Below are positions 24,510-34,858 of a stretch of DNA of 64,000 nt, one piece after another. Made by a program: the position numbers and the translations under genes. The DNA is from Bacteroidales bacterium. GTDB taxonomy: Bacteria; Bacteroidota; Bacteroidia; Bacteroidales; UBA3824. The notes under the pieces are model-generated. The model did no database searches. It had not been told where the DNA came from and saw only the letters and a list, made by a program, of their open reading frames with translations. The stretch lies in assembly GCA_017960885.1 (NCBI GenBank), contig JAGCYI010000230.1, forward strand, positions 1 through 64,000, read 5' to 3'. Numbering within the stretch: position 1 is the stretch's first letter; every line of letters begins with the position of its first letter.

Positions 24510-26120
24510 TTAAAAAGGAACATCGCCGCTGTCGTTGATTGGCGCAGCGTAGTTGCTGTTTTGTGGTTGCGGGGCGAATGGGTTGTATTCTAAGTCGGGC
24601 ACACCGCCCATTTGCGGCATAGAAGGTATTCCTGCCATTGGGTTAGACGATGCCGGGCTGCCGTTCATCTTGCTTACAAAGGTCTGTGCAAGGTTGCCAG
24701 CATCGTCGGCGACCATAAGTCCCTGGTTGTCCCACTCTTCGAATCGTGCAAACTCGGCACGGAAGTGCAGGTTGACATCCTCCAATGCGCCGTTGCGGTG
24801 CTTGGCAATGATAATCTGACCGAGACCTTCGGTAGAGTTGCCTTGCTCGTCTTGCATGATACCAAATTTCTCAGGACGGTGGATAAAGCATACAATATCG
24901 GCGTCCTGCTCTATCGCACCCGATTCACGAAGGTCGCTCAACTGAGGACGTTTGTCGCCGGCACGCATTTCTACCTGACGGCTCAACTGCGAAAGTGCGA
25001 TAATTGGAATGTTCAACTCTTTGGCTATGGCTTTGATACCGCGCGAAATGGTTGACACCTCTTGCTCACGGTTTCCGCGAACCTCTGGCGGACCTGTCAT
25101 AAGCTGCAGGTAGTCAATGATTACCATCTCTATGTTGTGCTGCATTTTTAAGCGACGGCATTTGGCGCGAAGTTCAAAAAGCGATATGCCGGCTGTGTCG
25201 TCGATGTACAAGGGTGCGCCTTCGAGGTTTTTGATTTTGCTGTCCAATTGAGTCCATTCGTAGTCTTCGAGTTTGCCAGTGCGAATCTTGTCGCTTGGCA
25301 GCTCTGTTTCGGATACGATAAGACGGTTAACCAACTGAACAGCCGACATTTCGAGCGAAAATATTGCAACGGGTACTTTGTGATAAACTGTCATGTTGCG
25401 AGCCATAGAAAGCACAAACGCAGTTTTACCCATTGAAGGACGTGCCGCAACAACAATCATGTCGCTTCGCTGCCAGCCCTGTGTTATGCGGTCTAACGAT
25501 GTGAAGCCTGATGGCACGCCGCTGAGACCGTCGGTACGTTTTGATGCCTCTTCTATCTGGTCAATTGCTACTTTGAGCACTTGATCCATGCTCTGGGTGT
25601 CGTTTTTGATATTGCCGTAGGCTAGGTCGAAGATTTTTTTCTCCGAGAAGTTGAGCAGGTCGTCAACGTCGCTTCCAAGGTCGTAAGCCTTGCTTTCTAT
25701 TTCTGACGCTACCTTAATTAGCTCTCTTTGAATATATTTTTGTGCAATAATGCGGGCATGAAATTCCAAGTGCGCCGCGCTACCAACACGCTCAGTGAGC
25801 GACGCAATATAATACGCTCCTCCAATTTCATCTAATTCGCCTCTTGCACGAAGCCTCTCGCTTACAGTGTAAATGTCGATAGGATAATGCTCGGTAGACA
25901 ACTGGACAATCACCTCGAAAATTTTTCGGTGCTTGTCGGAATAGAAGCTTTCGGGCTTAAGGATATTCATCACCTCAATTTCGGAGCCTTTTTCAAGCAT
26001 AATGGCTCCGAGCACAAGTCCTTCGAGCTCTTCGGCTTCTGGGGGCTTGCGTCCGTATTGAGCGTTGATATCAATAATATCCTGCTGCTTCTTTTTTTGA
26101 ATGTTGTTGTATGCGGGCAT
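24510..26120 (-). CDS. dnaB: Replicative DNA helicase
   Basis: DnaB is the hexameric 5'-3' helicase at the replication fork. The 536-residue protein has the N-terminal collar domain (PEAEELEGLVLGAIM, about 27-130), a linker and the RecA-like domain with Walker A ARPSMGKTAFVLS, the VIIDYLQLM Walker B region and SQLSRQVEMRAGDKRP. There is no intein. A Pro/Asn/Gly-rich tail of about 60 residues ends in DSGDVPF, similar to tails of single-strand-binding proteins; this is common in the phylum. It lies between accA and the secreted protein gene. Confidence 0.98.
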   Translation of the reverse strand: MPAYNNIQKKKQQDIIDINAQYGRKPPEAEELEGLVLGAIMLEKGSEIEVMNILKPESFYSDKHRKIFEVIVQLSTEHYPIDIYTVSERLRARGELDEIGGAYYIASLTERVGSAAHLEFHARIIAQKYIQRELIKVASEIESKAYDLGSDVDDLLNFSEKKIFDLAYGNIKNDTQSMDQVLKVAIDQIEEASKRTDGLSGVPSGFTSLDRITQGWQRSDMIVVAARPSMGKTAFVLSMARNMTVYHKVPVAIFSLEMSAVQLVNRLIVSETELPSDKIRTGKLEDYEWTQLDSKIKNLEGAPLYIDDTAGISLFELRAKCRRLKMQHNIEMVIIDYLQLMTGPPEVRGNREQEVSTISRGIKAIAKELNIPIIALSQLSRQVEMRAGDKRPQLSDLRESGAIEQDADIVCFIHRPEKFGIMQDEQGNSTEGLGQIIIAKHRNGALEDVNLHFRAEFARFEEWDNQGLMVADDAGNLAQTFVSKMNGSPASSNPMAGIPSMPQMGGVPDLEYNPFAPQPQNSNYAAPINDSGDVPF

Positions 26121-26140
26121 TATAAATTATTGGAAAGAGA

Positions 26141-27094
26141 TTATTCTTCAATGAATACGCCCATATTGGCAAATTTGTCGAGTCTCTGCTGCAAAAGCTG
26201 CTCTACGGGTATTGCACGTAATGTTTTGAGGCTGTCTAAGATAGTCTTTTTAACTGTTTTGAATATTTCTTCGGGATTAGAGTGAGCACCACCCATCGGT
26301 TCTTTGATGATTCCGTCGATGAGGTGATTGCCGTACATGTCTTCGGCAGAAAGTTTTAGCGCGGCAGCTGCGTCGCGTTTGAAATCCCAGCTGCGCCAAA
26401 GAATGCTTGAGCAAGATTCGGGTGCGATAACAGAGTACCATGTGTTTTCGAGCATGAATACGCGGTCGCCAACGCCGATACCAATAGCGCCGCCGGAAGC
26501 GCCTTCGCCTATAACTATGCAGATGATAGGCACTTTGATGCGGAACATTTCGTAAATATTACGGGCGATAGCTTCAGCCTGTCCGCGTTCTTCAGCCTCT
26601 GCGCCAGGATATGCGCCAGGGGTGTCGATAAATGTTACCACAGGTTTGTTAAATTTTTCCGCCATGCGCATCAGTCTGAGCGCCTTGCGGTAGCCTTCGG
26701 GATTTGCCATTCCGAAATTGCGGTATTGGCGCATTTTGGTGTTGACACCCTTCTGCTGACCAATAAACATGATGCTTTCACCATCAACCATGCCCCAGCC
26801 GCCTACCATAGCGGTGTCGTCTTTGATCTGACGGTCGCCGTGCAGTTCGATAAAATCGTCGCAAATGGCGTTGATATATGCAAGAGTGTATGGTCTTTCG
26901 GGATGACGGGAAACTTGCACGCGCTGCCATGGAGTGAGATTTTCGTAAATATCTCTGCGAGTGGCGGATATCTTTTTTTTGAGGTCGGCTATTGTGGATT
27001 CTATATCCACCGTGCCGGCGGCTTTGATCTCTTCCGCCTTGGCCAATTGTGCTTCTAGTTCCTGTATAGGCTGTTCAAATTCAAGAAGTTGCAT
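26141..27094 (-). CDS. accA: Acetyl-CoA carboxylase carboxyltransferase, alpha subunit
   Basis: AccA, with AccD, moves CO2 from carboxybiotin to acetyl-CoA, giving malonyl-CoA for fatty acid synthesis. The 317 residues match the family: [44 protein letters not shown] and [14 protein letters not shown]. It opens a leftward unit accA-dnaB-secreted protein, with a -7 element at 27144-27151. accD is not in the window. Confidence 0.97.
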   Translation of the reverse strand: MQLLEFEQPIQELEAQLAKAEEIKAAGTVDIESTIADLKKKISATRRDIYENLTPWQRVQVSRHPERPYTLAYINAICDDFIELHGDRQIKDDTAMVGGWGMVDGESIMFIGQQKGVNTKMRQYRNFGMANPEGYRKALRLMRMAEKFNKPVVTFIDTPGAYPGAEAEERGQAEAIARNIYEMFRIKVPIICIVIGEGASGGAIGIGVGDRVFMLENTWYSVIAPESCSSILWRSWDFKRDAAAALKLSAEDMYGNHLIDGIIKEPMGGAHSNPEEIFKTVKKTILDSLKTLRAIPVEQLLQQRLDKFANMGVFIEE

Positions 27095-27391
27095 AAGTAC
27101 TTTATTAAATTTTGATACAAAAAACTCATTTTATTTTGGTATGCAAAGTTAATAATTCTTTCGTGAATAAAAAACACGTGAAATCTAAAACTGAATTGTT
27201 TCTCTGTTTTTCTAATAATTATTCTGAATAGTTGTACGTATGTTTTTTAGTTTATTACACACAACATATTATTATTACGCTTTACACACAGACAATTATA
27301 GAAGTATATTTGATATATACCTATTACATTTGTAAAATGCAAAATTACATTATATTTATAATTGTAAACATTGATACAATTGTAAAAAATC
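27095..27391. other. AT-rich intergenic stretch
   Basis: Between accA and radA there are 297 bases. Apart from the accA -7 element I see only AT-rich sequence with a few TTGTAAA/ATTGTAAA words near 27328-27390. No ORF with convincing coding character, hairpin or RNA gene is apparent. Confidence 0.5.
27144..27151 (-). promoter_or_regulatory. -7 element for accA
   Basis: The minus strand reads TAACTTTG, 50 bases before the start at 27094, with a TTTT in place of TTTG at the -33 position. Confidence 0.55.
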
Positions 27392-28774
27392 CTATTCTTG
27401 TGTGCTTCTGCGCTTTACGAATAGCATCCTAAAGAGCTCCTCTATCTTGGACACCATTACGATGTCGATAGTGTGGCGGATGTTTTCGATATTCTTTTTG
27501 TGGGCGGCTGAAATGAATATTTTCTTGAATCCGATTTTCTCAGCCTCCACTATACGTTGCTCTACACGTGATACAGGACGGATCTCTCCAGTGAGTCCTA
27601 CTTCGCCTGCAAAGCAAACATCGTGAGGTATTGCAATATCAAGGTCGCTGCTGAGCACTGCAGTAATTACCGACATATCCATGGCTGGGTCGTTGATTTT
27701 TATGCCGCCTGCTATGTTGAGAAAAACATCTTTTGTGTTGAGACGGAATCCGCAGCGGCGTTCCAAAACAGCCAAGAGCATATTCAACCGTTTTGTGTCG
27801 AATCCTGTGGTGCTACGCTGCGGCACTCCGTAGGCTGCGGTGCTCACAAGACTCTGAACTTCAATAACAAACGGCCGTAATCCTTCAACTGCGGCAGAAA
27901 CTGTTACACCCGATGTGTTGCTTTCGTGATGATGAATAAGCAATTCTCCTGGGTTTGAAACCTGCCGCAAACCATCGCTAAGCATCTCAAATATACCGAC
28001 TTCGGAGGTGGTTCCGAAGCGGTTTTTTATGCCTCGCAACACACGGTAAACGTGCGAGCTGTCGCCTTCGAACTGCAAAACCGTGTCCACCATGTGCTCC
28101 AAAATCTTGGGTCCGGCTATGTTGCCGTCTTTGTTGATATGGCCGATGAGGATTACGGGGATGTTGTTTTCTTTGGCAAAGCGGATAAGAATGTCGGCGC
28201 ATTCGCGAATCTGTGTCACAGTTCCGGGCGATGATTCGGCGTTGACGGTGCGCAGGGTTTGTATTGAGTCGATAACCACAAGCGCAGGTTTGGTCTCGCG
28301 TATTGCAGGAATTATGTTTTCAACGGTTACTTCGCAGAGTATAAGGCAGTTGTCGGTAGATTTTTTTATGCGGTCGGCACGCAGTTTTATCTGCGACGCA
28401 CTCTCTTCGCCCGAAACGTATAGGGTTTTTTGGGGAATGTTGAGCGCAATCTGTATCGAGAGCGTACTTTTGCCGATACCCGGCTCGCCGCCGATGAGTA
28501 TTACCGATCCTGGTACAATGCCACCGCCAAGCACACGGTTAAATTCTGTGTTGTTGGTGTCGATTCGCACTACGGTATCGGTTTTAATGTCTGAAATCTT
28601 TACAGGACGCACTTCTGATGCCTGAAAAACTCCCGACGAGGGTTTAATTGTGTTGGTTACCACCTCTTCAACAAAGGTGTTCCACTGCTGGCACGATGGA
28701 CATTTGCCGATCCACTTAGGCGAGGAGGCTCCGCAGTTTTGACATATATATACGCTTTTTTGCTTCATTTTCAA
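27392..28774 (-). CDS. radA: DNA repair protein RadA
   Basis: RadA (Sms) is a RecA-like ATPase that promotes branch migration in recombination. The 460 residues show the N-terminal zinc finger (Cys 11, 14, 25 and 28), Walker A GGEPGIGKST near 95-104, the RadA signature KNRFGTTSEVGIFEM and a C-terminal Lon-protease-like domain. It starts 12 bases after the large lipoprotein gene and probably shares its transcript. Confidence 0.97.
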   Translation of the reverse strand: MKMKQKSVYICQNCGASSPKWIGKCPSCQQWNTFVEEVVTNTIKPSSGVFQASEVRPVKISDIKTDTVVRIDTNNTEFNRVLGGGIVPGSVILIGGEPGIGKSTLSIQIALNIPQKTLYVSGEESASQIKLRADRIKKSTDNCLILCEVTVENIIPAIRETKPALVVIDSIQTLRTVNAESSPGTVTQIRECADILIRFAKENNIPVILIGHINKDGNIAGPKILEHMVDTVLQFEGDSSHVYRVLRGIKNRFGTTSEVGIFEMLSDGLRQVSNPGELLIHHHESNTSGVTVSAAVEGLRPFVIEVQSLVSTAAYGVPQRSTTGFDTKRLNMLLAVLERRCGFRLNTKDVFLNIAGGIKINDPAMDMSVITAVLSSDLDIAIPHDVCFAGEVGLTGEIRPVSRVEQRIVEAEKIGFKKIFISAAHKKNIENIRHTIDIVMVSKIEELFRMLFVKRRSTQE

Positions 28775-28786
28775 TTATTTAAAATA

Positions 28787-31762
28787 TCACAACTTCCATA
28801 GGACATCTACATTCCATTTTGACTTTACGTTTTGTTTTCGGGGATAGGCAATTACCCGTTCTGGATAGATATGTTTCAGATAATCACCAGTATCCCATTT
28901 TTTGTTGCTGTTGCGGTCGTGAATGATTTTTAGGGTGTATTCGCCAGGAACAATAAAGTCGAAAACTACCTTGCCGTCGCAAGTGGCTGTTTTAGAATAT
29001 ACAATCTCGTCTTTATTGTTGCATAGGCAAACAACAAGCATTCCAGAAGAGAGCGCAGTATAGTTGGCGGTTGAATCGGTAACCAGAGGAGTGCGTTTGC
29101 GGATGCGTACCCTTGCGGTGTCCACATCGTCAAAAGGCGGCAGGTCGTCGTCGATGTCGGGATAATGCTCTATGTTGCCGGTGTTGAGCAGGTTGATGGT
29201 CATACTGCCGTAATAATCTTCGGTTCGTATTGTGCCTTCACTGCTGATGTAGAGGTTAGGAGTGTTTAATATGCTGGTAAACACTGAGTCGTCAACTACA
29301 AGTTCGTATTTTTTAGCAGGTTCCCATTTGTATTTGATAAGCTTGTCGCGCAGGTGGAGAGTGTCGGCAATTAGTTCGTATTTTACAGGAATACGCAGAG
29401 TGGCAGACACTTGGTTTTTGGCGGCTTCTTCTTTCTCTTTTTGTTTTTCTAAACCCACATTGCTTCGGCGGCGTGATTGGTTGTTTTGATTTGTTTGTGT
29501 GTTCGCCTCCTTGGGTTTGAAGGTAACCATTGTGTCGGTTTGTGTAAAATAGTGGTCGAAACGGTCGAGACTCTGGTATGAGATAGAATAGTTGAGCGTG
29601 TCGATATTTGCCGCAAAACTATTCAGTAAAACTGTCATAGTGTCTTGTTTTTCTGATAGTTGGATATTGTACCAGTTGTTGTTGTAAACTGTGTCAACAA
29701 GTTTTAGAAACGGCCTGTCTTTGAGCGGATATTTAAACACGAACTGCAATGTGTCGTTGGCAATGCGTTTTACCGACTTGATTTTCTGTGTTTTAATTTC
29801 GTAGATTGCAAAAATTGTATCTCTGAAAAACCGTTCAGAAATTTTGTTGTTTTTTGATTTTACGTATCTGTCGAAAGTTGAGAGCTTTATGGCAAGAGTG
29901 TCTTTGTTGATGGCGGCTGTGTCGCGCATAATAATTGTTAACTTGTTGTTGTCGGGATAGGTGTCTGCCCAAACATCATAAGTGGTTGATACATTGATGG
30001 TAGAGATGTCGGTCTTGCGAACAAGCGGTTTTTCAAACACAATTTTAATGCTGTCGCGGGATGGACGTTCAAATTTGAGCCTTTTTTGAGAAATAATGTT
30101 AGTAGGCACAGTGTCGCGGAGTTTTTGCACTTCGCCTAAATAATAATCGTTGTAGTGCTTGAGCATGTTTTTAAACCTACCTTTCTTAACCATGGCAGTG
30201 TCGGTGATGGTAATATTCACAGTGTCGCGATTTTCGCTATAAGTGGCTGTGTACCAGTTTTCGGCAACTGTTGTGTCGGTTGGGTAGAAAATGATGTCAC
30301 CCTTAATGCCACGCTTGAAAACGAGTCGGAAATTGGCACTGTCTAATCTGGCTGCTTTAATCAGTTTCTGGTTCATATCGTCCTCAAACGTGGTGTCGCG
30401 GAGTTGGTAAAGGTGAATTTTGGATGTGTCAATTTTTGTAGTGGGGACGGGAATCTCTAAGGAAGCCAGACCGTTGAGGTCGAAATCGCCTGTAAAATTG
30501 GTCTTGACAATAAAGCTCAGCGAATCGATGTTTGGCTTTTCGGGTGCTTTATTTTGGGCGTTTTTATCCTTGCTGTTCTGCTTTTTGGGAGCGTAGCGCA
30601 GATTGAGGGTGTCGGTTTCGGTGATAGGGTTTTGCAGCGAGTCGATAGTTGGGAATGTAACACGCAGTTGCAGAGTGTCGTTGCGCACGTCGGCGGTATC
30701 CAAAAGCCATACATACAGACTGTCGCGCTGATAGTTGAAATCGTAATACATCTGTGGCGATTTTAATGTGTCGTCCACATAAGTGATTATTACAGAGTCG
30801 TTTCCAATAGACTTGTTGAATCCGAGGAAAAATCTTGGTCTGATTTCTCTTGAACGTTCGGAGATATATTGTATTGTCTTTATCTGATTGAATGCCACCA
30901 AGTTGATGTTGTTAGGCGTGGTATACAGAATGTTTTGGACAATAACGGTGTCGTTTTGCAGGGTGTCGATAATTTTGTGTCCGGGTTCGCCCGAATGTAG
31001 AACAGTGCCGGCAGAAAGCGAGTCGATTTTTGTAACGGTTTGAGCTTCAGGTATCACAACGGTGTTGATGAAGCCTATTTTTTCATCTTCGATGTCGAAT
31101 TTTTGGGTTTCGTTGATGTCGCCGAGCACAAAAATTTTGTATTGTCCGGGAGAAACGTTTTTAACCTTGAAATGTCCAGACGAATCGGTTCTGGTGATGT
31201 AAGTGGGTTTGTATTTGAGGAAACACGAATCCTCGTTGAGCATGTTTTCGGCGTAGATGCCCACGAGCAGGTTATCCTCTTTTTTGAGAGTTTCGGCGTC
31301 TCTAACTGTGCCGCTTATGGCAAAACTGTCGCACACGGCACCTGTGGAGAATACAAAGTCGAAATCAGGTTCGTGGTTGCCTTCGTGGAAGTCTTGTATG
31401 CAGTCGAAAAACTGTAATGTGTATGTGGTGTCGTTGCGAAGAGGCTCTTTGAATTTAGTGATTATCTTTTTGCCGCGGATTTTTATTTTTGGAGCTTTTT
31501 CGTAATGGGGCGGCGACATGAGAAATTTCTGGTCGATTTTTTCGAGGGTGAAATACTCATCGAATTTCAATTTAGCCTTTTTTTTGTGAAAGTTTCCAGA
31601 GTAGATTTTTGGTTTCGACTTTTTGAGAATCGGTGCGTCAGTGTCGTCGTCGCCACCTCCGATGGTGCCTACTTGGGCGCACGAGAACAGCAACGCCGAA
31701 AACATAGCCGTTAAAATGGCTGTTTTGAGCGTAAATATTAATTTGTTTTTTATAATAATCAT
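28787..31762 (-). CDS. Very large lipoprotein with Ig-like Big_5-type domain
   Basis: A 991-residue envelope lipoprotein. The signal peptide ends at the lipobox LFSC (Cys28), followed by a Gly/Asp linker GTIGGGDDD that favours surface or outer-membrane location. Residues 40-150 resemble the bacterial Ig-like domain Big_5 (DAPILKKSKP, NFHKKKAKLKFDEYF, PLRNDTTYTLQFFDCI). A carboxypeptidase-like beta-sandwich module follows (ISGTVRDAE, SPGQYKIFVLGD). The rest is beta-rich with repeated Asp-Thr segments and a final module ending YPRKQNVKSKWNVDVLWK. Homologues I recall are much shorter. Role unknown; radA downstream is probably unrelated in function. Confidence 0.8.
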   Translation of the reverse strand: MIIIKNKLIFTLKTAILTAMFSALLFSCAQVGTIGGGDDDTDAPILKKSKPKIYSGNFHKKKAKLKFDEYFTLEKIDQKFLMSPPHYEKAPKIKIRGKKIITKFKEPLRNDTTYTLQFFDCIQDFHEGNHEPDFDFVFSTGAVCDSFAISGTVRDAETLKKEDNLLVGIYAENMLNEDSCFLKYKPTYITRTDSSGHFKVKNVSPGQYKIFVLGDINETQKFDIEDEKIGFINTVVIPEAQTVTKIDSLSAGTVLHSGEPGHKIIDTLQNDTVIVQNILYTTPNNINLVAFNQIKTIQYISERSREIRPRFFLGFNKSIGNDSVIITYVDDTLKSPQMYYDFNYQRDSLYVWLLDTADVRNDTLQLRVTFPTIDSLQNPITETDTLNLRYAPKKQNSKDKNAQNKAPEKPNIDSLSFIVKTNFTGDFDLNGLASLEIPVPTTKIDTSKIHLYQLRDTTFEDDMNQKLIKAARLDSANFRLVFKRGIKGDIIFYPTDTTVAENWYTATYSENRDTVNITITDTAMVKKGRFKNMLKHYNDYYLGEVQKLRDTVPTNIISQKRLKFERPSRDSIKIVFEKPLVRKTDISTINVSTTYDVWADTYPDNNKLTIIMRDTAAINKDTLAIKLSTFDRYVKSKNNKISERFFRDTIFAIYEIKTQKIKSVKRIANDTLQFVFKYPLKDRPFLKLVDTVYNNNWYNIQLSEKQDTMTVLLNSFAANIDTLNYSISYQSLDRFDHYFTQTDTMVTFKPKEANTQTNQNNQSRRRSNVGLEKQKEKEEAAKNQVSATLRIPVKYELIADTLHLRDKLIKYKWEPAKKYELVVDDSVFTSILNTPNLYISSEGTIRTEDYYGSMTINLLNTGNIEHYPDIDDDLPPFDDVDTARVRIRKRTPLVTDSTANYTALSSGMLVVCLCNNKDEIVYSKTATCDGKVVFDFIVPGEYTLKIIHDRNSNKKWDTGDYLKHIYPERVIAYPRKQNVKSKWNVDVLWKL

Positions 31763-31869
31763 TTTAATTGAGCAATTTTTGATATTTTTGGCAAAGAAAA
31801 CAAAAAAACATCATTTTTCGGCTAATAAAATGCCGCAATAGTAAGGATTTCACAATTTGTTAAAAACTG

Positions 31870-32832
31870 ATGAACACAAATAGCCTTTATACACCGCTCT
31901 GCGAAATGTTCAGGACAATTTCGCAAAAAGAGCCTAAAAAAATTGTCGTACTGCCTAAACTGCTAAAAGGCGGACTCCGTTTTGTCAAGTTTGTAAAAAC
32001 CAAGGGGGAAATGTCGGCGGCTCAAGCTATTCATCGTATTGCGCCAAACCTTGTATATCCCGAAAAGGCGTATATTGCAGCCAAGGGCAGGCTCTCGGCG
32101 TTGTTTTCGTTTGGAAGCATGGCGACTAAAGAGCAAGGGGAGGTGCTGCGCGACGATGTTTCCCTTGCCGACGGTTTTGTGCTGAAATCGGCTCAAGCTT
32201 ATCGTATAAACTATTCGCGACTAATGACTGCTTGCGCACGTACTTTGGCTCAAGGCAGTTGTGAGGTCTTGGATTCGGCTCAAGCTGCGCCAGAGGTTAA
32301 TTCGCTGCCTGTTGTGATGATGGAAGGTGTTTTGCGGAGTTCGCCTGTGAAAAAATCTTTGATGATTCCTTTCAACGATGCCGAAATATGGCTTATTAAC
32401 CGTGGAAACTCGTTTTTTATAATCGGTGTCAACATTTGCGACACTAATTTGATTGTGGAAACTGTTAACCAGGTGTTGCCACACGCTGGTATCTATCTTA
32501 AAAACTTTTCTAACTCTATATTGTTTAATATCAATAATTTAGATGTGTCTTTTGAAGCATGGCTTAAAGATGTGGACACGTCGTCGGTTTGCTTAGACGG
32601 ATGCGCATTTCCGTTTTCGCCGTCTGCGCCCGACGTGATAGGCTATGCCGATATGAAGTTCGATGAGGTGAAACGCATGGGTGTGGATGTCACCACTTTT
32701 AAAAATGCGGTTTTTGACTTTGGTACACATATCGACGAGATAATTGAGGACACCTACAACCTTTTCCCGGAGTATCACAATGGGGCAAAGGCGTTTGAGG
32801 CTGCTGTAGAACGTTGGAAAAATGCCGAGTAG
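31870..32832 (+). CDS. Unrecognised 320-residue protein
   Basis: A cytosolic-looking protein without signal peptide or membrane helix. The N-terminal third is basic (KKIVVLPKLLKGGLRFVKFVK); the rest alternates beta and helix, with FFIIGVNICDTNLIVETVNQVLP in the middle and an acidic C-terminal helix region. I recognise no motif. Codon use is like that of its neighbours, so it looks native and real. It is transcribed away from the large lipoprotein and converges on the LolE-like permease gene, 6 bases away. Confidence 0.6.
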   Translation: MNTNSLYTPLCEMFRTISQKEPKKIVVLPKLLKGGLRFVKFVKTKGEMSAAQAIHRIAPNLVYPEKAYIAAKGRLSALFSFGSMATKEQGEVLRDDVSLADGFVLKSAQAYRINYSRLMTACARTLAQGSCEVLDSAQAAPEVNSLPVVMMEGVLRSSPVKKSLMIPFNDAEIWLINRGNSFFIIGVNICDTNLIVETVNQVLPHAGIYLKNFSNSILFNINNLDVSFEAWLKDVDTSSVCLDGCAFPFSPSAPDVIGYADMKFDEVKRMGVDVTTFKNAVFDFGTHIDEIIEDTYNLFPEYHNGAKAFEAAVERWKNAE

Positions 32833-32838
32833 CGCGTG

Positions 32839-34038
32839 CTATTTGATTCTTCGGGCAGGAATTACCGAAGCCACAAATCCTATGAGCATAACGGCTAATA
32901 GTGAGATAATTACATCCCAAAATCTGATGTCGACAGGGTAGGAGTCGATAATGAACGAACCTTCTGGAAACTCAATTACACCGAAATGTTTCTGTATCAG
33001 GCACAACGCAAGACCTAACGCCATGCCCGACACCGAGCCGATAATGGTGATAAGCCGTCCTGTGTTTACAAAAATGCTGTGAATGAATGTCTTGTCGGCG
33101 CCGAGGTGCGAGAGGGTTTCGATGTCGCCCTTCTTGTCGATGATGAGCATGGTGAGAGCACCTATAATGTTGAATGAGGCTATGATAAAGATAAACATCA
33201 GCATAACAAAAATTGAGAGTTTTTCGCTCTTCATAATCTTGTAGAGCAAGTCTTGCTGCTGATAGCGGTCTTTAACAGAGAAACTCTCTCCAACAATCTT
33301 TTTGATTTGGTCGGCTACATCGTTGGGATCGGCATCTGGCTGACAAAAAATCTCTATCGACGACACTTCGTCGGGAGCGTAATTGAGCAGTTCACGGGCA
33401 AATTTTATTGGTACGTAAACAAATTTGGAGTCATAGTCCTGATGAATGTGAAACACGCCCGAAGGCATTGCAACAGAGCTGTGGAAAGCCTCTTCGGGTA
33501 CAAGCGTGATATGTTCGTTGCGTATCGGCACGTAGATTTTGAGGTAGTGAAAACCATTTACCGTAACTTGGAGCTTGCTGGCTATGTCGCTGCCCAACAC
33601 GCACATAGGATTGTCGAATTTGTCTTTTAGAACAAAGCCTCCTACAAACGTGGCGTCAGGCACGCCGTTGCATTGCACATAGTTGGAGTCAACGCCTTTG
33701 ATTACGGAAATCAGCTGATGTTTTTCGTATTGGAACAGGGCAGTCTCTTCGATGTTTTCTACAAAGTGCCTGACACCGTCTAACGCAAGTATTTGCTGTT
33801 TTTTTACGCTGTCTACAATGAAAGTCTTGCCACGCTGCGACTCAATTTTGAGGTCGGGATCCACCTGGTTCATAAGTCCGCGCACCACCATGTCGAACCC
33901 GTTGAAAACCGAGAGAATAACAATCAATGCCGCAGTCATGCCCGCCACTCCGAAAATTGAAATCTTGGTGATAATGTTTACAAGATTACGTTTTCCGCCA
34001 AAAAGGTAACGAAACGATATCTGCAGCGGTAGTTTCAT
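32839..34038 (-). CDS. LolC/LolE-type ABC transporter permease
   Basis: A 399-residue FtsX-superfamily permease with one N-terminal helix (about 25-48), a large periplasmic domain and three C-terminal helices (about 275, 320 and 370). The start MKLPLQISFRYLFGGKRNLVNIITKIS and the FGVAGMTAALIVILSVFNGFD segment are typical of LolC/E proteins, which extract lipoproteins from the inner membrane with the ATPase LolD. lolD is not in the window. It is 7 bases downstream of the methyltransferase gene in a unit led by rbfA, a frequent Bacteroidetes arrangement. Confidence 0.88.
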   Translation of the reverse strand: MKLPLQISFRYLFGGKRNLVNIITKISIFGVAGMTAALIVILSVFNGFDMVVRGLMNQVDPDLKIESQRGKTFIVDSVKKQQILALDGVRHFVENIEETALFQYEKHQLISVIKGVDSNYVQCNGVPDATFVGGFVLKDKFDNPMCVLGSDIASKLQVTVNGFHYLKIYVPIRNEHITLVPEEAFHSSVAMPSGVFHIHQDYDSKFVYVPIKFARELLNYAPDEVSSIEIFCQPDADPNDVADQIKKIVGESFSVKDRYQQQDLLYKIMKSEKLSIFVMLMFIFIIASFNIIGALTMLIIDKKGDIETLSHLGADKTFIHSIFVNTGRLITIIGSVSGMALGLALCLIQKHFGVIEFPEGSFIIDSYPVDIRFWDVIISLLAVMLIGFVASVIPARRIK

Positions 34039-34045
34039 AATACGC

Positions 34046-34858
34046 TTATTTTGTGGCTTTTACAATAAGGCCTGTGCCGGTTTTGTGGTCGGTGATGGTG
34101 TCGATCCAGTCTAAGACGAAAGCCCATGGGAATGTGACAATATAATAAGGTATCAGCACAATGAACATCAACTTGCTGAAATTGAGCATCATAATAGGCC
34201 ATTTCATACTCAGGCGCCAAGCAATGCTGCCGGGCGTGCCGTAGGAGTAGCGTTTCTCCACCTTTGAGAATCCGGCGCGGAGCAGTTTCTGCTCTATGTC
34301 GTCGATATTGTAGCCGTCGCGCACATGCTCGTCGATAAAAGAGTGGTCGTCTTCGTCGTGAACGTCGCTGCCGCCTTGGTCTGACGGGGTGGAGATGAGC
34401 AGCACACCGCCTTGTTTCATGCTGTCGCAGAGGTTTTTGAATACAAGCTCGTCTTCGAGTATATGCTCCATTACGTCTACCGACAGCACAAGGTCGTATT
34501 TGTCGGGGTCGGTAAATTTGGTGAGGTCGGCATATTGAAACTTAACTCGGTCGGCGCGGTTTATCTTGGCGAAAAACTGGTTGCAGTCTTCAATCTGTTC
34601 TTCTTTTACGTCAACGCCAAGCACCTGAGCCTTGCGCAGATACGACGACACAAAGAAACTGTACTGACCAAAACCCGAACCGGCGTCAAGCACATTGGTT
34701 TCTGCTTTGCGGTTTTTGGAGTATATCTTTTTAATTTCACGCTTTATATACCATGCTCTAAGTAGCAGAATGTCAAGAAGCTTGTAAAACACCTTGCGCA
34801 GAAGCGGTGTCTTGTTGAAAACATTGCCGAGCGAGCGTTTAACTGGGTCGTACTGCAT
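34046..34858 (-). CDS. Class I SAM-dependent methyltransferase with C-terminal hydrophobic helix
   Basis: A 270-residue enzyme. The Rossmann core has the SAM motif VLDAGSGFGQYSFFVS (about 55-70), ADLTKF, and the DLVLSVDVMEHI motif IV. After about residue 215 comes a hydrophobic segment (KLMFIVLIPYYIVTFPWAFVLDW) that should attach it to the membrane, so the substrate may be a lipid or quinone-like molecule; this is inference. Its ATG overlaps the rbfA stop by one base. Confidence 0.85.
   Translation of the reverse strand: MQYDPVKRSLGNVFNKTPLLRKVFYKLLDILLLRAWYIKREIKKIYSKNRKAETNVLDAGSGFGQYSFFVSSYLRKAQVLGVDVKEEQIEDCNQFFAKINRADRVKFQYADLTKFTDPDKYDLVLSVDVMEHILEDELVFKNLCDSMKQGGVLLISTPSDQGGSDVHDEDDHSFIDEHVRDGYNIDDIEQKLLRAGFSKVEKRYSYGTPGSIAWRLSMKWPIMMLNFSKLMFIVLIPYYIVTFPWAFVLDWIDTITDHKTGTGLIVKATK

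Noticed and set aside
27232..27432. ORF on the + strand in the accA-radA gap
   Set aside because: Its 66-residue product is Ile/Tyr/Val-rich translation of AT-rich DNA and overlaps the end of radA; no coding character.
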